Assembly (NCBI GenBank): GCA_022559845.1
Contig: CM040125.1
Span: forward strand, 325,383,829-325,447,828
Source: Amorphophallus konjac
Lineage: Eukaryota > Streptophyta > Magnoliopsida > Alismatales > Araceae
Length of the DNA stretch: 64,000 nucleotides
Direction: 5' to 3'
The notes below the pieces were generated by a model, which was not told the origin of the DNA, did no database searches, and saw only the letters and a list, made by a program, of their open reading frames with translations. Below, piece by piece: positions 55,706-64,000 of this stretch. Positions within the stretch are counted from its first letter, which is position 1. Each line of letters starts with the position of its first letter. The position numbers and the translations under genes are program-made.

Positions 55706-58370
55706 TGATGGGGCGCGAAGCTCATCGTTAAAAATCCGCACACTCAATTTCAAAAATTCCATACTCACATAAAATTAAGGTTTTGAATATAGTGATGAAA
55801 ATGAGTCGAATCCACGGATAGGCTAATATTTTGAAGTTGAAAATCCTATTTCTCTTTTATTTCTAACAAAAGCAAAGGAAGTTGTTGAAAGGATTTTTCA
55901 TGGAAAACAACAAAAATAGTGCAAGATTAAAAGCTATCTAAAGAAGCATGGAGAGGTAAAGGAGAGAAATAGGGAGAGAAAGAGAGAGAGAGAATAATAC
56001 TAAACTAATTTCATTGCTCAAAAATTAATCGTTTACAAGGTGACAAGAAAATGGAAAATTACAACTCCAAACAAACTCTAACAAAACTAAACATAAAGAG
56101 CTAGAGGTGAAGAAATAGCCATCAAGAAACGCCGTCATCCACGCCCTTTGACCTTGGAGAGTCGCCCAACCTCGAAGGAGACGCCGTCATGAGAGAGCCT
56201 TAGAGAGAGGAATTTGGAGAGAGAAGAAAGGAGATATGTAGAGAGAGAGAGATGAAGGTGGTGGTGAGAAAGAAAATAAAATAAAATAAAACTAAACCTA
56301 CAGTGTGAAGTGCGAGTTAGAGGGAGAAGGAGAGAGAGAACAAATGGAGGGGTCGAGAGAGATAGCAGAGAAAGAGTGGGAGGGGGTGAGAGTACGTGTG
56401 TGTGGGGAGTGTGTGCATGCAAGTGAAGAGAGAAAGGGAGAGGGAATGGGAGAGAGGGAGTGCAGAGAGGGTGAAGAAAGGCAGTTGTCATCGGTGGTAT
56501 GTGAGTGTGTGCAGAGAAGGTGAGGGGCGCGAGAGAGTTGGCAAAGGGGGTGAGGGAGGTGAGCAGGTGAGTGTGGTGTAGAGGGTCTGTAGTGCGGTGA
56601 AGAGAGGGAGAGGGAGAGTGAAAGAGAGAGGGCAGGAAGGGAAGGGACGTGTGTGAGTGTGTGTGGTGCAAGTGTGATGAAGAGGAGGAGAGGGAGCAGG
56701 GAGAACAATGCACTGCTACATGAAGTGTGTGTGGGTGTAAGGTGTGAGTGTTGTGTGGGGAGTGTGAGAGAAAATGAGAGGGAGACGAGAGCAGTGCAGG
56801 CGGTTGGCAGGCACAGCGAGGAGAAGGAAGGAGTGAGCCGTGCGTGTGTGTGTGACGTGCGGGCGTGGGTGGTGTAGAAGGGAGAGAGTGGCTAGCAGGG
56901 GGGGTGGTCCGGTGCTGGTGACGCAGAGAGAAGGAAGAGTGGGAGAGGCAGCGCAGGCGGTGTAGGAGTGTGTGAGATGTGTGGGGGATAGAGAGAGGGA
57001 GAGGGAGGCGAGAGAGGGAGTATAGAATGGGGAGATGGGGGGAGATGAGACGCTAGAGAATGGGAGAGAGTGCAGAGAAAGGGGAGAAGTGGAGTGGCTG
57101 TGGGGCAGAAATGGAGAGAAAGAGAGCGAGAGTGAGGGCTACGCGATGAAGTGAGAGAGTGGAGAGAGGAACGTTGCCAAGGGATGTGTGTGTATAAAAG
57201 AGAAAGGGGGCGTGAGAAAGTGTCTGCAGAGGGGGTGCTGCTGCGTGAAGATAGAGAGAGGCAGGGAGAGGGAGAGAGTAGAGAGGAGAATGGGAGTAGA
57301 GAGGAGAATGAGAAGAGTGGGGAGGGGAGAAAGGGACCGGCGGTGCCCCTGTTCAAAACAGGGGCTCTGATGGTGAGAGAAAGAGAAGTGAGAGGGAGAG
57401 AAAAGAGAGGGGAGGGAGAAGAAGAAGAAGGGGAAAATAAAGGAGAAGAAGAAGGAGAAGGTAGAGCAAGAAGAAGAAGAAGCTGGAAGGGAGATCAGAG
57501 AAGAGAGGGTGGGGAGAGGTTCTGTGATAAGAAGAGAGGGCTACAAGGAGAGTGAAGGGAAGCCCGGAGGGGAGATAGGAGAGGGAGAAGAGGAGAGAAG
57601 AGGAAGGGGGGGAGAAGAGTCTACCACAAGGGAGGAGATGCCAAGTTTTATAGGAATCCATGCACGCCTACACACGCCTACCAGCACGCCTGCACGTCGC
57701 ATGCCTGCCAGAGAACCTCGCCTGCGAGCATGGCTGCCGATCTGCCAGAGGATCTTGCCCTTCTCACGCTGCTTGCTCGACTGCCTGGGGACTAGCACGC
57801 CTGCTGCTCCTACATCTTGCTGGTTCCCATGTAATCTTGCTTGTGCTTATTGCTTCCTATGAGATCCTTGTTGTTCCCCATGTGATCCTTCTGATGCTCA
57901 TGCTGCTGCTTGGATCTTCCCAGTTCGCCGCCGACGTTGCTCCTGCTCATGCATGCCATTGCTGCTTGTGCACGCGTACCCAGCTTCATTGCCATGTGCA
58001 TCCTGCGAGCCTTCCTGCTGGAGGCCCATGCGAATCCTATTCACATGGTTATGAGACAAATGAAAAAAATTATACACAAGCCCTTCACAAAATAGTTTTA
58101 GTCAATGCATTGACAAATAATTCATCATTTGCCCCTTTATTTTGTTTATAATGAGTTTTAAAGAAATCAAATTTAGACAATTTGCTTATGACTTCAGCAA
58201 AGCATAATTATGCAATTCTCTTAAAAAATGTCTCAAGTCCCCCTAATTATAGCCAATTCTCCATTTTGAGTGAGACCAAGATTATCATATAAAATTACAT
58301 AATTAACTTTATTAAAGCCCAAAAATGATGAGTACGATATGGATAAGAATAGACAAGTGAACACTTATCA
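55706..58370 (-). repeat. LARD2 3' LTR (2665 bp)
   Basis: Plus strand begins TGATGGGGCGCGAAGCTC and ends GAACACTTATCA. The first ~870 bases match 63126-64000. 56200-57640 is almost pure purine (GAGAGGGAGA type), which keeps minus-strand frames open and encodes Ser/Leu/His/Pro strings; no gene is supported. A TATA-like CCTATAAAAC lies on the minus strand near 57642-57651. Confidence 0.92.
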
Positions 58371-59215
58371 CACCCCCCAATTTACTCATTGCTAGTCCCT
58401 TCGCAAAGCAAACAGGTTAAAGAATAGGGACCAACATGAGATTAGCAGATTTCATGCTTCAAGTCAAGATCCTCCTTCACGGAATCAACTTCGGATTAGG
58501 AATTTAGAATTATGAAAACATACTAGCCATAGGATGAGAACATGATGCTCAAAACCTTCTTAGAAAACTCCCAAAGTCTCATAGCATTTGTGCACGTGAA
58601 ATCTAAATCCACAGTTTGGACAATTGCATCCTCCATATTGTCATTGTAGCTAGGTGTCTTTCAACTCTTCCTCCCAGATCAGAGCTTTGATCAATGGCCT
58701 TCACTTTTCTTTTTTTTTCCTTTTTTTGTAACACATGGTGCTGCACAACCCTTCGCCATTTGACGCGAACCTCAACTCTTACCTTAGGAGAAGCATGCCC
58801 GGTTACTGAGATCAGGGATACTTTCCATGGTTTTTTTTTCATTCATTCATTTATTTTTCAACACATGGTGCTGCACAACCCTTCATCGTTTGACGTGAAC
58901 CTCAACTCTTGCCTTAGGAGAAGTAGGCCCGATTACTAGGATAAGGGACATTTTCCATGGTTATTGTTTTTTCAGATCTAACTCTTCACTAGGGAGGGCA
59001 AAGTATTAAACACCATATCAAATGACAGAAGGCTTGTCCTTCCTGTTTCATTAGTGTGCAAGTGATTTTTTTTCTTGATGCTAAGAGACCTTAGGAGATT
59101 CTAAATTAGCTCCATGACTAGACACAAAAAATCATTCCATCATCCATCTCCACAGTCTTTTCCACTCAAGAGTCTCTTTTTATGAAAGCATGAATCATAA
59201 AAACTTAGTTGGGGC

Positions 59216-59218
<3 letters not shown>

Positions 59219-59258
<40 letters not shown>
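59219..59258. repeat. (TC)n microsatellite
   Basis: About twenty uninterrupted TC dinucleotides in noncoding LARD2 interior. Confidence 0.95.
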
Positions 59259-59261
<3 letters not shown>

Positions 59262-59865
59262 AAACAAAATGAGATAGCAGGTTGCATGAGATTTTTACAA
59301 TGATTATCCTTACCCCCCAACTTGAATAGCATCGTCTCTGATGATATGAACAATGTGTGAAAAGAATAATGCACATGAGTGTGTGGGAAAGAAAGGTACA
59401 ACCTGAGTTGAGCAGACGAGACTTTCGCCAGACATCCTCCTGATGCTATAGCAAACTCCTACAAATACAAAAAAGAAAACGACTTATTGAAACATAAAAG
59501 ATGCATAAAATATTGGGTTGCCTCCCAACAAGCGCTAAGTTCAACGTCTTCAGCCAGACACAATGAGGCCTAATAACCAACAAGTTGATTTCATGATTAG
59601 CCACCATGTTATCTTATCTTCTTATAAATTTCAACATTCATGCCATTTAAAGACAAGATGACATATGTATGCATGTGGCCCAAAAATGTGCTGGTCTCGA
59701 ACAGTGTTGATTTTAAAATTAGCCATATGTGTGAGCCAGTTCTCTTCTTTAAGGGGCATGTAACAATCAATGGCCAGTAATCATTCAAGATCGGGATGGA
59801 ACCTTTGCACAGTATCAATCATTGGTCCTCTTATCCTGTGTCTACCCCCTTAGTGACAACTTCCT

Positions 59866-61904
59866 TCACAGAAACTTGGTCAGGCATTGGTGGCTTATGA
59901 CTAAGGTAACATGATTAGCCACATTTCCCTTGATCATAGCCTCATGAATGATAAGGGCACTAATCAACTTCTCTTCTTGATGGGACGTCAAATCAAAGGT
60001 GAATGTAGTTAGTATATCCCCCTCAAGCCTTATAATGTCATATTGAAGAAGCTTATCTTTTAATGGAAGCAAAGTGGACGGAAGCATGAGCCTAGAATCT
60101 AACCCATCCAACGATTCAGACATTATGGGGCGGGTCTCAAGAGTCACATCAAATATGAAATTTTCTAATGAGGCCCCTTCATCACACTCATCAATCATAT
60201 GAAGATCATCAATCAAATTTTTCGATAATGAGGTGGGAAGATCAAATGTAAATTTTTCCAGCAGGGCCCCTTCATCACACTCATCCATCAAATGAAGATT
60301 GTCACTCAGATTATCCAATAAGGGGGTGTGAAGATTAAATGTGAATTTTTCCAACAAAGCCCCTTCATTATAGGTCAGATCAAATGTAAAATTCTCTAAG
60401 AAGCCCCATTCATCAAGCGGAGGATATTCAGAATTCATCTTCATTAAATCATCAAGATTATTAACCCCAAGGTAATCCTCCTCTTCCTGTATATCCTCAA
60501 TTGGGCTTTTGGTGTGTGGAGTGATACTCTCAATTTCTTCAAGTGATACCCCATCATCATTATCTTATATCAAAATGAGATTATCAGTTATCTTCTCCAC
60601 AAGTGGGGCATCTAAATGAGAGATAAATTTTTCACTCAAAGGCTCTTCACCATTCTCTTCCTCATGAGAGTTATCATTCAACATGTTTGCAACATCAACA
60701 TTACATTCTTCCTTATGCTTCTCCTCACATGAGTTAATGATGACACTCTCCATACCAAAGTGTTCACATTGTTTTAATATAGGGAGAATGTTAATCAATT
60801 TTTTCAATTGTGGAATCGTGAGGTGAAATGAGAAATCTTCCAATGTGGTCCCTTTATGATATTCTTCCAAGTGTGGAGGGTCACATTCCCTAACCTTGTC
60901 ATCATCATTTTCCACTAGACCATTCTCTTTTCTATATTCTTCCTCAATTGAGCCATTGATATTCTCAATTTCATAATTTTGACTAGCATCATTTTGCATA
61001 TCATTTGATTCACCCACCAACTTGATCTCAACCGACTCATTGTGGCTCTCCTCATAGATGGGTTTGGACTCCTTACTCAAATAAGCCATCTTGCTAGTCA
61101 CCCTAAATTCTCTTTGATATGATTCTTTCACAATTCTCTCATTACCTAGTTCAAGAGTTTCATTCGGCAGGGGAACCATGGGTTGTTGGTAAGAATAAAT
61201 GTGTTGGGTGAATTGAGGGACTTGATCTTCAAAGGTTTCATCAATGGGGTTAGGCAATTGGTCCATTTCATATGTGGCTCTTGTGAGTTGGTCCAATTTG
61301 ATTTGGAGGAGGCCAATACTTTGTTGATTAGTCAAGATGAGTTGAATCAATTGGTTAAGTTTTTCTTCATTGTTAAGACCATTATATGGAGGGGTAGAAT
61401 GGATGTGTTGAGGATCGTATTGATAAGGATAGTATGTGTCATGCCCTCCATATTGATTTTGATCAAATTGGGTTTGAAAATTTGGCTCGGGAGGATATGG
61501 AGGTTGATATTGAGTATGTTCCCAAGAGAAATTGGTTTGATCTCCCCACTCAAAGATAGGGGTGCAAGAAGGTGTAGGGAGGTTTTGGTATGTTGAAGCA
61601 TGTTCATGAGGAAGGAATGGCATTTGATCCCCTAATAGGATTGAGCCAATTGGTCCTGGATTTGAGGAGGATAGGAATATTAGGCTTCCATGGGTGTGTA
61701 GTTTTCTTGTTGGGCCGACCAAGGATATGGGCTTTCATTGAATTGGGTGAAAGATGGATATTGGGTCAGGTACTCACCTACATAATGGGCCGGCTGGGTC
61801 CATGTGTGGTCATCTTGAAAGGTAGGTGGTGAATAGAAGCTTGGGTCCAATGGAAAGAATTGATTTTGGGTCAAGCAATCAGTTTGATTAAAAACCCGAT
61901 CCAT
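59866..61904 (-). pseudogene. LARD2 uncharacterised ORF with 31-residue repeats
   Basis: About 680 codons, function unknown. ATG at 61904 (MDRVFNQTDCLTQNQFF) is the first after the primer site. The N-terminal part is Tyr/Gln/Pro-rich; a phase change falls near 61700; then one phase runs 61722-59866 with a single stop at 60565-60567. The middle holds QLIQLILTNQQSIGLLQIKL (possible short coiled coil), followed by an acidic region. After the stop, four copies of a GALLEKFTFDL-type motif start at residues 14, 28, 59 and 90 of the 192-codon segment; the last three are 31 residues apart and share DECDE. Looser copies (LEDFSFHL, LSEKFISHL) lie before the stop. Homologous to the LARD1 frame. Confidence 0.7.
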
Positions 61905-63100
61905 GATTTTTTTGTTTTTGTTCTTTTTTTTGACACTAACAAGGACGAAGAGAGAGAAGAGGAGGATTTCTTTTTGTTTATTTTTTTTAATGCAAACACA
62001 AACAAGTTAACACATAAATTACCTAATGACCTAGATGTGACGAAGACCTACAAATGGAGTTTTACAAAATGGCTAAAGTGCAACTTAAGTTCACTCTCAA
62101 TATTTCCACCGGTCAGGTAAGGGGTGGGATAGTGGGAGACTCCCCCTACTTTCGTAGGGTCCTAATTAAAAACCACTTGCCCGCTTAAGGCGGTTGTCGT
62201 TCGACCGTCTTGCCTTAGACACTGGTTTCCACAAGAGGGTAAACTCAAATAGCACAAGAATCACAGTGTGAACCTAGGGCCAATATCTACTAAATTTTAT
62301 GAAGGCTTAGGACATGCAAAGATGCAAGGGAATGTGGTCTGTGGGCTAAGGAAGGGTGATGAAATTCTCACCTTATCTTACTTATGGGTGTTGCCATTAG
62401 AATATTTTAGAATGATATGCAACAAACCAAGTCCAAACAAGGGGTTCTATTCAAGCATGGAAATGCATGAGCATACTTTTAGAAAAGTTAGAGTATTCAC
62501 CTTGTCTCCCGCAATCTCCAAAATGCAATTAACAAAAATTAAATAACAAGAAAAAGTTTTAAGCTAAATGATGTTTGACCTAAAACATAGATGATGTGGT
62601 TTCTAATCTTGAGATGAAGATTTTATTGAGTTCAAGTGGAGTTTTTTTTGGTGAACCTATCTAACCACAATATGTAAGAACATTAAGGAAATGACACAAA
62701 ATGAGAGGAGTTTAGGGTACTTACTTGAAGTGCAATCCCTCGTTCTCTTTTTTTTTGACTCAATTGAAAGACTAAGGAAAGGGAGGAGAACTTACCACTG
62801 AATTTTTCTGATTTTTTTCTCTTTATTTTTTTCTGATTTTCTGATTTTCTTCTTAGACCTTCTGCGACAGTTTTCAGATCTTCTGCGACAGTTAATTTCT
62901 CTGGAATTTTTGAAATCAGATCTCTGTACCTACGCTTCAAGTTTCTGCGACATATTTTTCTGACAGATTTTTTTTGGATTTTTGGTTTGATTTTATTTAT
63001 TTATTTTTCAATTCCATCAAAAATAAGAAAATACAAGAAAATAGATTAGCACAAATATATACAAAAGAAAAATAAAATTTTCAACTCCAAAATCAAAAGC

Positions 63101-63120
63101 CTCCCCGGTAACGGCGCCAA
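63101..63120 (-). other. LARD2 primer binding site, tRNA-Asp type
   Basis: Minus strand TGGCGCCGTTACCGGGGAGG, five bases from the right LTR. It matches TGGCGCCGTTGCCGGGGA, complementary to the 3' end of tRNA-Asp, with one difference. Confidence 0.85.
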
Positions 63121-63125
63121 AAATT

Positions 63126-64000
63126 GATGGGGCGCGAAGCTCATCGCTAAAAATTCGCGCACTCAATTTCAAAAATTTCGTACTCACATAAAATTAAGGT
63201 TTTGAATATAGTGGTGAATACGGGTCGAATCCATGGAGAGGCTAATATTTTGAAGTTGAAAATCCTATTTCTCTTTTATTTCTAACAAAAGCAAAGGCAG
63301 TTGTTGGAAGGATTTTTCATGGAAAACAACTAAAATAGTGCAAGATTAAAAGCTATCTAAAGAAGCATGGAGAGGTAAAGGAGAGAAATAGGGAGCGAGA
63401 GAGAGAGAATAATACTAAACTAATTTCATTGCTCAAAAATTAATCATTTACAAGGCGACAAGAAAATGGAAAATTACAACTCCAAACAAACTCTAACTAA
63501 ACTAAACATAAAGAGTTAGAGGTGAAGAAATAGTCGTCAAGAAGCGCCGTTGTCCATGCCCTTGGACCTTGGAGAGCCGCCCAACCTCGGAGGAGACGCC
63601 GTCATGAGAGAGCCTTAGAGAGAGGAATTTGGAGAGAGAAGAAAGGAGATATGTAGAGAGAGAGAGATGAAGGTGGTGGTGAGAAATAAAATAAAATAAA
63701 ATAAAACTAAACCTATGGTGTGAAGTGTGAGTTAGAGGGATAAGGAGAGAGAGAACAAATGGAGGGGTCAAGAGAGATAGCAGAGAAAGAGTGGGAGTGG
63801 GTGAGAGTAGGTGTATGTGGGGAGTGTGTGCATGCAAGTGAAGAGAGAAAGGGAGAGGGAACGGGAGAGAGGGAGTGCAGAGAGGGTGAAGAAAGGTGGT
63901 TGTCATCGGTGGTATGTGAGTGTATGCAGAGAAGGTGAGGGGAAAGATAGAGCTGGCAAAGGGGGTGAGGGAGGTGAGTATAGTAGGTGAGTGGTGTAGA
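63126..64000 (-). repeat. LARD2 5' LTR, partial
   Basis: Begins TGATGGGGCGCGAAGCTC like the LTR at 55706 and follows it to the window end. The outer border and target-site duplication lie beyond the window. Confidence 0.92.

Larger units (their letters stand above)
55706..64000 (-). mobile_element. LARD2: non-autonomous LTR retrotransposon, cut by the window
   Basis: Left (3') LTR 55706-58370, interior 58371-63125, start of right (5') LTR 63126-64000. Minus strand, shown by the tRNA-Asp-type primer site at 63101-63120 and the purine tract TTGGGGGGTG beside the left LTR. The interior has one uncharacterised frame (59866-61904) and no reverse transcriptase, integrase or protease. It shares the primer, the CACCCCCCAAYTTACTCATT edge and the frame with LARD1, but its LTRs are different. 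It interrupts the PMD gene. Confidence 0.88.

Noticed and set aside
56135..57661. Minus-strand frames of up to 192 codons (Ser/Leu/His/Pro-rich)
   Set aside because: Complement of the purine tract in the LARD2 LTR; the equivalent in the second LTR differs in length, as expected for noncoding DNA.

Overview
The window looks like a repeat-dominated stretch of a large flowering-plant nuclear genome. It holds Ty1/copia and Ty3/gypsy LTR retrotransposons primed from initiator tRNA-Met, non-autonomous LTR elements with a tRNA-Asp-type primer site, a plant mobile domain (PMD) gene, long microsatellites and CG-to-TA decayed reading frames. I see no intact host gene, rRNA, tRNA or CRISPR array. The species cannot be named from the sequence alone.

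Layout. 1-2660: two arrays of short imperfect palindromes separated by pyrimidine tracts. 2661-5400: gene-free DNA with a dispersed repeat, four diverged tandem copies and TA microsatellites. 5405-5790: GC-rich minisatellite. 6084-18529: complete but dead copia element, 5-bp duplication ATCAC, carrying a nested 3.2-kb gypsy-type solo LTR at 12566-15770 (duplication CTACA). 18535-20215: dispersed promoter-like repeat, more GC minisatellites and an ~80-bp tandem repeat. About 20.6-24774: one LTR plus primer site and leader of a minus-strand gypsy-type element. 25906-37430: complete minus-strand chromodomain gypsy element (Tekay/Del type) with 3.4-kb LTRs and nine in-frame stops. 38072-45268: complete non-autonomous element (LARD1). 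46887-55603: plus-strand, intron-containing, decayed PMD gene. 55706 to the window end: a second non-autonomous element (LARD2), cut by the window edge.

Nesting. Removing the gypsy element, LARD1 and LARD2 rejoins one older sequence (24775-25905, 37431-38071, 45269-55705) that contains the PMD gene and two copies of a ~1-kb repeat with a minus-strand TATA box. A third copy lies at 18536-19700.

Most striking signal. Several otherwise unrelated repeats carry small imperfect palindromes as modules. In two different gypsy-type LTR families the module is 26 nt long and recurs in pairs whose starts are 32 nt apart (26-nt module, 6-nt spacer), with conserved arms and a variable middle. One 20-nt core is nearly identical between the families in reverse complement. 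GTCGAC-centred double palindromes occur in a third LTR and repeatedly in the PMD intron. A second notable signal is the protein frame shared by the two LARDs, which lacks recognisable reverse transcriptase and, in LARD2, carries 31-residue repeats.
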